A stretch of DNA of 64,000 nt from Clostridiales bacterium 1_7_47FAA (GTDB lineage: Bacteria > Bacillota > Clostridia > Lachnospirales > Lachnospiraceae). Where the stretch lies: contig DS990261.1 of assembly GCA_000155435.1 (NCBI GenBank), positions 456,815-520,814 of the forward strand, given 5' to 3'. The position numbers and the translations under genes were made by a program. This document shows, piece by piece, positions 1-7,683 of this stretch. Under the pieces are notes generated by a model that had not been told where the DNA came from, ran no database searches, and worked only from the letters and a program-made list of their open reading frames with translations. Within the stretch, counting starts at the first letter, position 1, and every line of letters begins with the position of its first letter.

Positions 1-47
1 GAATGAAATGTTCCTGGGGATGTAAGCCCCATTGGATTAAGAGGAAT

Positions 48-96
48 AAGGGAGTCCGGATCAAGTGATGATTCATCACATGATCCAGGCTCCCTT
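48..96. terminator. Hairpin terminator downstream of DAHP synthase
   Basis: A long imperfect palindrome with 23-nt arms (48-70 and 74-96, three mismatches, loop ATT) lies ten bases beyond the stop codon of the minus-strand DAHP synthase gene. Reading on the plus strand the hairpin is followed by TATATGTTTTC. It probably ends transcription of the aro gene and may act in both directions. Confidence 0.6.
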
Positions 97-106
97 ATAT
101 GTTTTC

Positions 107-1138
107 TTAATCCAGGTTATCTGCAATCTCATACAGCAGCCGCTCTGAATCTTCCCATCCCAGACATGGGTCCGTGATGGACTGGCCGTAGCAGTGCTGG
201 CCGATCTTCTGGCTGCCGGGTTCGATGTAGCTCTCAATCATAAGGCCCTTTACCAGCTGTTTGATATCGCCGGAATGACGGCGGCTGTGAAGGACTTCCT
301 TTGCAATCCTTATCTGCTCCTTATACTGCTTGTTGGAGTTGGCGTGGTTGGTATCCACGATGCAGGCCGGGTTCTTCAAATCACGCTTGGCGTATAGGTC
401 AAAGAGCAGTTTTAAATCCTCATAGTGATAGTTGGGGATGCATTGTCCCCTTTTGTTCACCGCTCCCCTGAGGATGGTGTGGGTGAGGGGGTTGCCGGGG
501 CACTGTACCTCGCTGGCCCGGAAGATGAAGTCATGGGGGAGCTGGGCAGCCACAACGGAGTTCAGCATGACAGTCAGGTCGCCGCTGGTGGGGTTCTTCA
601 TGCCCACAGGCACATCGCAGCCGCTGGCCACCAGGCGGTGGAACTGGTTCTCCACGGAACGTGCGCCCACGGCAACATAGGACATCATGTCGGAGAGATA
701 GTTCAGGTTCTCAGGATAAAGCATCTCATCCGCAGTGGGGAAGCCTGTTTCGCGCAGGACCCTCATGTGCATGTGGCGGATGGCCAGTATGCCCTCGAAC
801 ATATCCGGTTTTTTCTCCGGGTCAGGCTGGTGTACCATTCCCATATAGCCTTCGCCCGTGGTCCTGGGCTTGTTGGTGTACACCCTGGGTATGATGATGA
901 GCTTGTCCTTTGTCTGTTCCTGGACCTTTACAAGACGGCTGGTGTAATCACATACAGCCTCTTCGTTATCAGCAGAACAGGGGCCGATGATTACAACAAA
1001 CTTATGGCTTTCCCCGGTAAATACTTCCCTGATTTCCTCGTCCCGCCTGCGTTTGATTTCTGCCAGTTCAGGAGCCAGCGGAAACTGTTCCCGTATCTCT
1101 GCCGGTGAAGGCAGCTTGTTGATAAATGTGAATCCCAT
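107..1138 (-). CDS. 3-deoxy-7-phosphoheptulonate synthase, class I (AroF/G/H type)
   Basis: Cytosolic enzyme joining phosphoenolpyruvate and erythrose 4-phosphate to DAHP, the first step of the shikimate route to aromatic amino acids. The 343-residue length fits the class I AroFGH family. Visible family motifs are IGPCSADN near residue 50, the KNPTSGD active-site stretch in the middle, and DTNHANSNK towards the C-terminus. The start is an ATG preceded by GGGAGG at good spacing. The gene is monocistronic, with its own promoter and a terminator hairpin. I see no T-box or leader peptide in the roughly 90-nt leader, so feedback inhibition of the enzyme is the more likely control. Which aromatic amino acid inhibits it cannot be read from the sequence, so no isozyme symbol is given. 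Confidence 0.95.
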   Translation of the reverse strand: MGFTFINKLPSPAEIREQFPLAPELAEIKRRRDEEIREVFTGESHKFVVIIGPCSADNEEAVCDYTSRLVKVQEQTKDKLIIIPRVYTNKPRTTGEGYMGMVHQPDPEKKPDMFEGILAIRHMHMRVLRETGFPTADEMLYPENLNYLSDMMSYVAVGARSVENQFHRLVASGCDVPVGMKNPTSGDLTVMLNSVVAAQLPHDFIFRASEVQCPGNPLTHTILRGAVNKRGQCIPNYHYEDLKLLFDLYAKRDLKNPACIVDTNHANSNKQYKEQIRIAKEVLHSRRHSGDIKQLVKGLMIESYIEPGSQKIGQHCYGQSITDPCLGWEDSERLLYEIADNLD

Positions 1139-1232
1139 ATCTTATGTCCTCCCATGTATAAATACCGCGCCCGGTAAAGGGCGGCCTTTGGTGTCCGCCT
1201 GTTCCGGGTGCACGGATGTATTTCAATGCTTC

Positions 1233-1261
1233 ATTATAGTATAGAAACCGGGATTCGTAAA
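1233..1261 (-). promoter_or_regulatory. Sigma-A promoter of DAHP synthase gene
   Basis: On the minus strand TTTACG (1256-1261), a 17-bp spacer and TATAAT (1233-1238) form a good vegetative promoter. Transcription would begin near 1226, leaving about 88 nt of leader. Confidence 0.6.
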
Positions 1262-1281
1262 GGGTTAATACCACGAAAATG

Positions 1282-1310
1282 TTGACAATCCGGGCATTTA
1301 TAAGTATAAA
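1282..1310 (+). promoter_or_regulatory. Sigma-A promoter of DMT transporter gene
   Basis: TTGACA (1282-1287), 17-bp spacer, TATAAA (1305-1310), about 30 bp upstream of the start codon. It is divergent from the DAHP synthase promoter. Confidence 0.7.
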
Positions 1311-1341
1311 TAGAGCATGACAGGATAGGAGTACGGGGAAT

Positions 1342-2286
1342 ATGAAGACACAGGACAGACAGACATTGGGTACCATGATGGCATTGGTGGGAGGCACCTG
1401 CTGGGGCTTTTCCGGGTGCTGCGGCCAGTTTTTATTTGAACAGAAGGAAGTGCAGGCGCCGTGGCTGGTCACGGTGCGCCTCTTCTTTGCGGGAATGATC
1501 CTCATCATGATTGGGTTCAGATTGAATGGAAGACGGAACCTGGACATATTTAAGCGCAGACGGGATGCAGTCCACCTGCTGCTGTTTGCTGTTTTCGGTA
1601 TCACATTTTGCCAGTTTACATATTTCATGGCTATCCAGGCATCCAATGCAGGCACTGCAACCGTGCTTCAGTACCTGTCGCCTGTGCTGATCCTGATGGT
1701 GGTGTGCATCAGGGGAAAAAGGCTTCCCAGGGGCCTGGAGCTTGGGGCAATCGGACTTTCACTGTTGGGGACATTTGTCATTGGCACCCATGGGGACATC
1801 CATTCCTTCCACATTACGGGGGAAGCCCTGTTCTGGGGGCTTCTGGCAGCTGTCAGCGCCATGATTTATACCATGATACCGGGCGGGCTGATCCTCAGGT
1901 ATGACATCTACCAGGTGCTGGGCTTTGGGATGTTTATCGGCGGCATTGTGATGGGGATATCCGTGCGTCCGTGGACCTATCAGCCTGTCTGGGACGCGGG
2001 CACGGCAGGCGCCCTTGGCGGGGTTATCGTGGTGGGGACCGCGCTGGCCTTTGGCCTGTATCTTCAGGGTGTGAGTATGATCGGGCCTTTGAAGGGAAGC
2101 GTCATGGGCAGCGTGGAGCCTATATCGGCAGTCATTATTTCCGTGTTCTGGCTTAAGACATCCTTTACCCCGGCTGATTTTGCCGGGTTTGCCCTGATCC
2201 TGGGCGCTGTGTTTGTCCTGACATTTGCCCAGAGACCGGGGCCGGACGGCGTGAGGATGGATGAAACGCAGGATAGCGGTGGATAA
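1342..2286 (+). CDS. DMT superfamily transporter (EamA domains)
   Basis: Predicted ten-helix inner-membrane exporter of the drug/metabolite transporter superfamily, with two EamA repeats. It opens with MALVGGTCWGFSG, typical of the first EamA helix, and the 314 residues are nearly all hydrophobic segments split by short basic loops. Family members export amino acids or other small metabolites; the substrate cannot be told here. Divergence from an aromatic-pathway gene is suggestive but weak evidence for an aromatic substrate. The ATG is preceded by a GGGG-rich site and a clear promoter. The stop codon lies inside the first unit of a 32-bp tandem repeat, so the last residues are part of repeat sequence. 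Confidence 0.9.
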   Translation: MKTQDRQTLGTMMALVGGTCWGFSGCCGQFLFEQKEVQAPWLVTVRLFFAGMILIMIGFRLNGRRNLDIFKRRRDAVHLLLFAVFGITFCQFTYFMAIQASNAGTATVLQYLSPVLILMVVCIRGKRLPRGLELGAIGLSLLGTFVIGTHGDIHSFHITGEALFWGLLAAVSAMIYTMIPGGLILRYDIYQVLGFGMFIGGIVMGISVRPWTYQPVWDAGTAGALGGVIVVGTALAFGLYLQGVSMIGPLKGSVMGSVEPISAVIISVFWLKTSFTPADFAGFALILGAVFVLTFAQRPGPDGVRMDETQDSGG

Positions 2287-2340
2287 TGGCGGATGATCCG
2301 CAGGATAGCGGTGGATAATGGCGGATGATTTGCAGGATAA
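2268..2340. repeat. 32-bp tandem repeat spanning the DMT gene stop codon
   Basis: Two near-identical 32-bp units (2268-2299, 2300-2331), beginning GCAGGATAGCGGTGGATAAT, are followed by a decayed partial unit. The TAA stop of the DMT gene (2284-2286) lies within the first unit, so the gene end itself has been duplicated downstream. Confidence 0.85.
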
Positions 2341-2375
2341 CGAAGGATAAACCCCGGATAAAAGCAGACAGGGGG

Positions 2376-2404
2376 TTGACAAAACAGCCGGACCTGTCTA
2401 TAAT
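2376..2404 (+). promoter_or_regulatory. Consensus sigma-A promoter of tyrS T-box transcript
   Basis: TTGACA (2376-2381), 17-bp spacer and TATAAT (2399-2404): a perfect consensus promoter. Transcription should start near 2411, at the 5' edge of the T-box leader. Confidence 0.85.
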
Positions 2405-2410
2405 GGGGAT

Positions 2411-2706
2411 AATTTCATGAATTGGCTATGACGGGAACAAGTAATGATCTGCAAAAGCATACAGAAAGCAGCCGGGTGATGAGAGGCGCATGGAAAGCAG
2501 GTCACGAATACATCTTAGAGCTTCACACCCAACGGCGGATGCCCAGTAGGCTGTGACGGGTCCTGCACACGTTATCGTGCTAGGGTATTCAGGAGAGGCA
2601 TGCGCTCCAGTACCCGAAGAGGCGGGCAGCGCGAGCTGTCTGTGAACATCAGGTGGTAACACGGAGTCCAGGCTTCGTCCTTTTGAATGGGACGGGCCTT
2701 TTTTTG
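2411..2706 (+). promoter_or_regulatory. T-box riboswitch leader (tyrosine)
   Basis: Roughly 295-nt leader with T-box landmarks: a GGAACAAGTAATGA segment like the AGTA-box region at the base of stem I (about 2430), a GGTGATGAGAGGC apical region (about 2475), a candidate tyrosine specifier TAC at 2509-2511 within GAATACATC, and the T-box AGGTGGTAACACGG at 2651-2664. The leader ends in an intrinsic terminator (GGCTTCGTCC / GGGACGGGCC, 2671-2698, then a T-run). By family logic uncharged tRNA-Tyr pairs with the specifier and the T-box bulge and favours the antiterminator, so tyrS is made when tyrosine is short. The specifier assignment is by position and by the downstream gene. Confidence 0.88.
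2671..2706 (+). terminator. Regulated terminator of the T-box leader
   Basis: Stem GGCTTCGTCC / GGGACGGGCC with an 8-nt loop, followed by TTTTTTT. It overlaps the 3' side of the T-box sequence, as needed for a terminator/antiterminator switch. Confidence 0.85.
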
Positions 2707-2813
2707 TTATCCGGGCCGTGGACACCGGCTGATAGAAAAACGTAAGAATCAAGCCCTTGCATGAAACAGGAAATATGATAAAATATTTAGAGTAGGAAGA
2801 GGAGAGAACAACC

Positions 2814-4040
2814 ATGCAGATTTACGAAGAATTAGTTGCCAGGGGATTAATTGCCCAGGTGACGAATGAAGAAGAGATTAAGAAGATGGTCAATGAAGGA
2901 AAAGCTGTTTTCTATATTGGCTTCGATCCTACGGCTGACAGTCTTCATGTAGGGCATTTCATGGCGCTGTGCCTGATGAAGCGCCTTCAGATGGCAGGCA
3001 ATAAGCCCATTGCCCTCATTGGCGGAGGCACAGGTATGGTAGGTGACCCTTCAGGCCGTTCCGACATGCGTACCATGATGACACCGGAGATCATCCAGCA
3101 TAACTGTGACTGCTTCAAGAAGCAGATGAGCCGCTTCATTGATTTTTCCGAAGGCAAGGCCATGATGGTCAACAACGCCGAATGGCTGATGGGATTAAAT
3201 TATATTGATTTCCTCAGGGAAGTAGGACCTCACTTCTCTGTGAATAACATGCTGAGGGCAGAGTGCTATAAGCAGAGGATGGAGAAGGGCTTAAGCTTTT
3301 TGGAGTTCAACTACATGATCATGCAGAGCTACGATTTCTATGAGCTGTTTTTGCGCTACGGCTGCAACATGCAGTTCGGCGGGGATGACCAGTGGAGCAA
3401 CATGCTGGGCGGCACAGAGTTAATCCGCCGTAAGCTGGGCAAGGACGCCCATGCCATGACCATTACCCTGTTACTGAATTCCGAGGGCAAGAAGATGGGC
3501 AAGACACAGTCCGGCGCAGTGTGGCTGGATCCCAACAAGACCACTCCCTTTGAGTTCTACCAGTACTGGAGGAACGTGGCGGACGCGGATGTGCTTAAGT
3601 GCCTGCGCATGCTGACATTCCTTCCGATTGAACAGATTGACGAGATGGATCAGTGGGAAGGCAGCCAGCTTAACCAGGCCAAGGAGATCCTTGCATTTGA
3701 ACTGACCAAGCTGGTCCATGGCGAGGAAGAGGCAGCGAAGGCACAGGAAGGCGCCAGGGCGCTGTTTGCCGCTGGAGGCAGCACTGCCAATATGCCTACA
3801 TTTGAGCTTTCAGAGGAAGATTTTGTGGATGGTTCCATTGATATCCTGGGCGTGCTTCAGAAGTCCGGACTCTGCGCTTCCCGTTCCGAGGCAAGAAGGA
3901 ATGTGGAACAGGGCGGCGTATCCGTGGATGGCAGCCAGGTAAAGGATATCAAGGCAGCGTTTGCAAAAGACCAGTTTGCAGGAGATGGCATGGTATTTAA
4001 GCGGGGCAAGAAGAATTTCATGAAGGTTGTTGTCAGATAA
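2814..4040 (+). CDS. tyrS: Tyrosine--tRNA ligase
   Basis: Class I aminoacyl-tRNA synthetase charging tRNA-Tyr. The HIGH motif appears as HVGHF (near residue 46) and the KMSKS-like loop as KMGKT (near residue 228). The C-terminal 70 residues show an S4-like RNA-binding region (SRSEARRNVEQGGV). At 408 residues it has the usual TyrRS length. The ATG has an AGGAAGAGGAG site at proper spacing. It is expressed from the T-box transcript, and a weaker second promoter just upstream (TTGCAT near 2757) is possible. No other gene is clearly in the operon, although the next gene follows after only 39 bases. Confidence 0.97.
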   Translation: MQIYEELVARGLIAQVTNEEEIKKMVNEGKAVFYIGFDPTADSLHVGHFMALCLMKRLQMAGNKPIALIGGGTGMVGDPSGRSDMRTMMTPEIIQHNCDCFKKQMSRFIDFSEGKAMMVNNAEWLMGLNYIDFLREVGPHFSVNNMLRAECYKQRMEKGLSFLEFNYMIMQSYDFYELFLRYGCNMQFGGDDQWSNMLGGTELIRRKLGKDAHAMTITLLLNSEGKKMGKTQSGAVWLDPNKTTPFEFYQYWRNVADADVLKCLRMLTFLPIEQIDEMDQWEGSQLNQAKEILAFELTKLVHGEEEAAKAQEGARALFAAGGSTANMPTFELSEEDFVDGSIDILGVLQKSGLCASRSEARRNVEQGGVSVDGSQVKDIKAAFAKDQFAGDGMVFKRGKKNFMKVVVR

Positions 4041-4079
4041 CAACCCTGCGGAGTCAGAAGATTGAGAGGAGGGTACCGG

Positions 4080-4823
4080 ATGAGGATGATCAGACCGGTC
4101 CGGCAGCTGGGAGCCATTGTATTTGCAGCTGTCCTGAGTATAGGTTCTGTGTTTGTATCAGAAGCCGCCGCCATAACACCTGATGTACCTGTGACCATGC
4201 ATATGGATCTTAACAGCAGGAAGACTTCCATATATGATGGTTACTCGTCCTATGTGCTCGGCTACAGGGCTTCGGAAGAGGATACATTTACAGTAACAAA
4301 AGACAAGAACGACATCAATCTGGATGACGTGACAATGAATTATTATCTAATCACCTATGACGGTGAGACCCAGAAGTATCTGGAATGCACGGTTACAGGC
4401 CTTAAGGAAGGGACCCATTATCCCATTGTGCGTCCTGAGACAGTGGAGCGGGAGAAGAATGCAGGCAATCTCTATGATACGCTGGACCGCTGCTACGTGG
4501 TGGAGTTCCGTTACAGGGATGCCAGGACAAACCTGTATTTTTCCGTATTGCCGGAGAGCGGCATGAATGAATACCGCAATATCCTTCTGGGTAAGTGGAT
4601 AAAAGAAAGCAAGGGCTGGAAGTACGAATACCAGGGAGAGAATCTTACATCCTGGGCATTGATTAACGACAACTGGTACTATTTCGGCACGGATGGCTAT
4701 ATGAAGACGGGATGGCAGGAATACAAGGACGACTGGTATTACCTGAACCCGGATAACGGTGTGATGCGCGTGGATTGTACCATTGACGGATACCAGCTGG
4801 ACAGGAGCGGGAAGCGGGTTTAA
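4080..4823 (+). CDS. Secreted protein with C-terminal cell-wall-binding repeats
   Basis: Exported protein of unknown function. Residues 1-30 form a signal peptide (basic MRMIRPVRQ, hydrophobic core, SEAAA cleavage region). The middle shows no family I recognise. The C-terminus has choline-binding/glucan-binding type repeats rich in aromatic residues and glycine (NWYYFGTDG, MKTGWQ, DWYYLNPDNG), which normally tether proteins to the cell wall. The ATG at 4080 was chosen because GAGAGGAGGG sits six bases upstream; an in-frame TTG at 4062 would place that site inside the gene. It may be cotranscribed with tyrS. A strong hairpin follows. Confidence 0.8.
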   Translation: MRMIRPVRQLGAIVFAAVLSIGSVFVSEAAAITPDVPVTMHMDLNSRKTSIYDGYSSYVLGYRASEEDTFTVTKDKNDINLDDVTMNYYLITYDGETQKYLECTVTGLKEGTHYPIVRPETVEREKNAGNLYDTLDRCYVVEFRYRDARTNLYFSVLPESGMNEYRNILLGKWIKESKGWKYEYQGENLTSWALINDNWYYFGTDGYMKTGWQEYKDDWYYLNPDNGVMRVDCTIDGYQLDRSGKRV

Positions 4824-4900
4824 GGCCCGGCCGGATGCCTGCCGGCTGTGTGGATGGAGCGCCTGGGGCGTGTTTCTGAGGCGCGGGCCATGATGAAGTA

Positions 4901-4957
4901 AAAGACAGGGACGGATGTCCTGCTTGGATGCAGGAATCCGCCCCTGTCTTTGTTTGG
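4901..4957. terminator. Bidirectional terminator between convergent genes
   Basis: Hairpin with arms AAAGACAGGG and CCCTGTCTTT plus inner pairing (CGGAT / ATCCG, TCCTG / CAGGA), 4901-4951, then TGTTT. It sits between the plus-strand cell-wall-binding protein gene and the minus-strand membrane protein gene. Confidence 0.8.
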
Positions 4958-4985
4958 TGGATGTAACGTTGTTTGCTGGATGCAC

Positions 4986-6494
4986 CTATGCTTCTGCTTC
5001 CCTTAACTCCAGTATTCCTTCATCCACCACCCGGTCAAATCGGTAGGCCGAATAAATCATTCCCAATAGCAGCATGTTGGCCATGATGCTCATCCGTCCC
5101 TCTGAAATCAGGGGCAGGTTGGAGAACGAGGCATACTGGTATCCAAGATTCCCAAGGAGGTACAGGACTCCCTGCCACAGCAGGCACTGACCGCAGCAGA
5201 ATGCAAGGGAGGAAGCCAGTTTCCCGCGTATCCTGGTGATGCAGGTAAAAAGGAGAAGATAGAAAAGGGCCACGGCCCCAATCAGCGCCAGTCCGGGCAG
5301 CCAGCCGTATAAAAGGATACATACGGCGATGATATAGTTGTTGTAATAGTGCTGTGGGAGGATATCCCGGAGGGTTACATTTTCCGCGCTGTAGTGGATG
5401 TACCGGGGCGCGCTTCCCGGTTCCCACTCCCCATAGGATTCGAATAACTGCCGGTTGGAGGTATGTCCGGCAGCGTCAATCCCAATCTGGCGCGGATTGC
5501 GGGAGGCAAAGTACCATGCGCCGGTTCCATAGTCCATCATCTCCTCCGGGGATAGGCTGATTCCATGGGTAAGCGGGGTCCTGGCAATCAGGCTGCGTAT
5601 GAGGATTCCGTTGTATGTATCATCCCAGGTGCTGCTGATTGCAGACTGCGGCGAAAGGAATGCCTGCAGATTGCTGCGGCCCTGGGCGGTCAGGAAAAGG
5701 GGGCCTGAGAGCAGGGCCAGCGCTGCCAGGACTCCGGTATATGGTTTTCTTTTACTGCCTTTCATGATCCCCCGGTGAATCATGAAACAGGCGGTGCAGA
5801 CCATGGTCAGGATGGAAATAAGCGCCGCAGTCCCACCTTCATATGACAGGGAAAAATACATCAGCATTGCCCACAGGCCGGTACACGTAAATGAAGCGGC
5901 CAGGAAATGTTTCCTGTCCTGCCGGCAGCCATATAATAGCGCGACAGCCACAGGGGCAAACAACAGGGCGGCAAAATAAGTGATGTTGGCGATATTGAAA
6001 TAACGGCCGTTTATCCGTGTGAAAATGATTTCATGGACCTGGACCGCCAGATACAGGAGGGGGATGGCAAAAGCCAGGACCTTGCGGAAGCGGATGAGCA
6101 GGGGATATCCTTTTAATGCCGTCATGACAAGAAGGATCCCTCCCGGGATATAACATATGGCCCCATTGACCGTCTGCTGCGGCGACCACCGCAGGAACCT
6201 GAAACAGGCAGCTGCAAAACCTGTCAGGAAGAGCAGGGCGGTGATGATGGAAAGCAGCGGGGCCTTTTGGATTTTGTGGACTTCGTTCAGTCCGGTGCCA
6301 ATGGACACCGCATCCCCCATGCAGGCCAGCGTTTGGTCGGTTGCATCGGAGGTGGAAAATCCCAGGGATTCGTATTCCTCAATCCTGTCCTCTATATGGG
6401 ACTCAAGCTCCTGGCGGATGGAGGGGCGCAGGGGCCGGTAGGAAATCTGGTCGGTTATCTCGTCCAGGAATCGTTCCTTATCCAAAAAGAACAC
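4986..6494 (-). CDS. Membrane protein with N-terminal HAAS-like domain and FtsW/RodA-like C-terminus
   Basis: Polytopic membrane protein of 502 residues. Residues 1-75 resemble the cytosolic HAAS/permease-prefix domain that often accompanies PadR-regulated membrane proteins (ISYRPLRPSIRQELESHIED followed by an EEYESLGFS helix). About ten hydrophobic segments follow. The C-terminal third recalls SEDS proteins: ILPQHYYNNYIIAV followed by YGWLPG stands where FtsW/RodA have their conserved extracellular loop, and LPLISEGRMSIMANML matches the LPFISYGGSS region near the SEDS C-terminus. Key SEDS residues look eroded, so glycosyltransferase activity is doubtful. It is translated with padR (17-base overlap). 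I infer a remodelled SEDS-like protein under PadR control; a plain sensor-regulated permease is the alternative. Confidence 0.7.
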   Translation of the reverse strand: MFFLDKERFLDEITDQISYRPLRPSIRQELESHIEDRIEEYESLGFSTSDATDQTLACMGDAVSIGTGLNEVHKIQKAPLLSIITALLFLTGFAAACFRFLRWSPQQTVNGAICYIPGGILLVMTALKGYPLLIRFRKVLAFAIPLLYLAVQVHEIIFTRINGRYFNIANITYFAALLFAPVAVALLYGCRQDRKHFLAASFTCTGLWAMLMYFSLSYEGGTAALISILTMVCTACFMIHRGIMKGSKRKPYTGVLAALALLSGPLFLTAQGRSNLQAFLSPQSAISSTWDDTYNGILIRSLIARTPLTHGISLSPEEMMDYGTGAWYFASRNPRQIGIDAAGHTSNRQLFESYGEWEPGSAPRYIHYSAENVTLRDILPQHYYNNYIIAVCILLYGWLPGLALIGAVALFYLLLFTCITRIRGKLASSLAFCCGQCLLWQGVLYLLGNLGYQYASFSNLPLISEGRMSIMANMLLLGMIYSAYRFDRVVDEGILELREAEA

Positions 6495-6810
6495 CTCCCA
6501 TCACCTGGTTGACGGCGGATTCATAGACCCGCCATTCCTTTTCTTTTTCATCCAACAGCTTCTGTCCGTGGGATGTGATGGCATAGTATTTGCGGATCCT
6601 GCCGTTGTCCGCCAGCTGCTGGGATGTGGATACCGCGCCCTGCTGCTCCAGCGCATGAAGGACAGGATAGAGGGTGCCCTCCTGCAGCCTGAATACGTTC
6701 TGGCTCTGCTGTTCCAGTTCCCGGATGATCTGGTACCCGTACATGCTCTGGCGGTCCAGCAGTTTAAGGACCAGCATGGAAGTGGCAAGGGCCATGTAGC
6801 GTTTGTCCAT
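6478..6810 (-). CDS. PadR family transcriptional regulator
   Basis: Small 110-residue repressor with the PadR winged helix: LVLKLLDRQSMYGYQIIREL in the first helices and EGTLYPVLHALEQQG in the recognition region and wing. This is the short subfamily lacking a long C-terminal dimerisation arm, usually found just upstream of a HAAS-domain membrane protein, as here. The ATG is preceded by AAAAGGAGGTC. A consensus promoter upstream contains a pair of 18-bp direct repeats, so autoregulation is likely. The ligand is unknown. Confidence 0.9.
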   Translation of the reverse strand: MDKRYMALATSMLVLKLLDRQSMYGYQIIRELEQQSQNVFRLQEGTLYPVLHALEQQGAVSTSQQLADNGRIRKYYAITSHGQKLLDEKEKEWRVYESAVNQVMGGVLFG

Positions 6811-6849
6811 GGGATGACCTCCTTTTATGATGGTAAATGGTTCATATCA

Positions 6850-6903
6850 CATAGATAATCTAGGTATATTTGATATTATACATAGATTACATAGGTATGT
6901 CAA
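6850..6903 (-). promoter_or_regulatory. padR promoter with paired operator-like repeats
   Basis: On the minus strand TTGACA (6898-6903), 17-bp spacer, TATAAT (6875-6880). The spacer is filled by the sequence CATAGATTACATAGGTAT (6881-6898, plus-strand reading), and a near copy, CATAGATAATCTAGGTAT, lies at 6850-6867 just past the -10. The two copies are 31 bp apart, about three helical turns. This arrangement fits a PadR dimer pair that blocks its own promoter; the binding is inferred. Confidence 0.65.
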
Positions 6904-6997
6904 GAAAAGAATGATGTTGTAATTATGCACAAATCATCTGTGGCCTATATAAGACATAATCCACGAAAATAAAGGCTTTCACAAAAAACGCCTGACA

Positions 6998-7026
6998 TCG
7001 ACAAAATTTTAATGATAGAATAGTAT
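6998..7026 (+). promoter_or_regulatory. Probable promoter of the CarD-like gene
   Basis: TCGACA (6998-7003), 17-bp spacer, TAGTAT (7021-7026), 30 bp upstream of the start codon. One mismatch in the -35 and one in the -10. Confidence 0.5.
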
Positions 7027-7055
7027 TATAAAATTAGGGAAGCAGGCGGTAAAAT

Positions 7056-7571
7056 ATGTTTGAGAAAGGCCAATATATCATTTATGGAATCAGGGGGGTC
7101 TGTGAAATCATGGACATTAAGACGATAGACAGGCCTGGCGGGCCTAAGGGCAAGCTTTATTATGAGCTGAGACCCTATTATCATCAGGACTGTAAAATCG
7201 TGACACCTGTGGATTCGGACAAGACTGTCATACGGCCGCTCCTTACCAGGGATGAGGCCCTATGTCTGATTGACAGGATCCAGGATGTGAAAGAGATGGA
7301 AGTGACCGAAGACAAGCAGAGGGAAGAGCGGTACAAGGAAGCGCTGAAAACCTGCGACTGCCATGTGTGGGTCAGCATGATTAAGGCGCTGTACCTGCGG
7401 CGGCAGGACAGGACCAGGCAGGGCAAGAAGATGACGGACCTGGACGAGCGGTATTTTAAGACGGCTGAGGAAAACCTGTATTCAGAGCTGGCATTATCCC
7501 TGGAAATGCCCAGGGAAAAAGTGGTGGATTATATTAAGTCCCGGGTGGTGGATGAGGAACAGATGGATTAA
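7056..7571 (+). CDS. CarD-like transcriptional regulator
   Basis: Cytosolic protein of 171 residues with an N-terminal CarD/CdnL/TRCF RNA-polymerase-interacting domain (residues 1-60; MFEKGQYIIYGIRGVCEI is the typical first strand pair) and an alpha-helical C-terminal domain. Family members bind the RNA polymerase beta subunit and stabilise open complexes at promoters. The linker region is charged, and the C-terminal helices (KMTDLDERYFKTAEENLYSELA) match the family. It is a stand-alone gene with its own promoter and terminator. Clostridia often carry several such paralogues, so global essentiality as in mycobacteria should not be assumed. Confidence 0.88.
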   Translation: MFEKGQYIIYGIRGVCEIMDIKTIDRPGGPKGKLYYELRPYYHQDCKIVTPVDSDKTVIRPLLTRDEALCLIDRIQDVKEMEVTEDKQREERYKEALKTCDCHVWVSMIKALYLRRQDRTRQGKKMTDLDERYFKTAEENLYSELALSLEMPREKVVDYIKSRVVDEEQMD

Positions 7572-7612
7572 AAGAGGGATTGCAGGCAATGCAATCCCTC
7601 TTGAAATTTTTA
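7572..7612 (+). terminator. Intrinsic terminator of the CarD-like gene
   Basis: Perfect 12-bp stem AAGAGGGATTGC / GCAATCCCTCTT (7572-7583, 7591-7602), 7-nt loop, then GAAATTTTT. Confidence 0.85.
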
Positions 7613-7683
7613 TGGACAGACAAGGTTCCTGCTGATTGCCCTGCCTGATGATATATGTGATACTGAGTGCCTGGATATATGCA

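Noticed and set aside
425..1108. Long plus-strand open frame opposite DAHP synthase
   Set aside because: It is the antisense shadow of a well-conserved gene, has no ribosome site and no recognisable protein.
1139..1232. T-box or leader-peptide attenuator before DAHP synthase
   Set aside because: No T-box sequence, no aromatic codon run and no terminator before the gene; only ordinary GC-rich hairpins.
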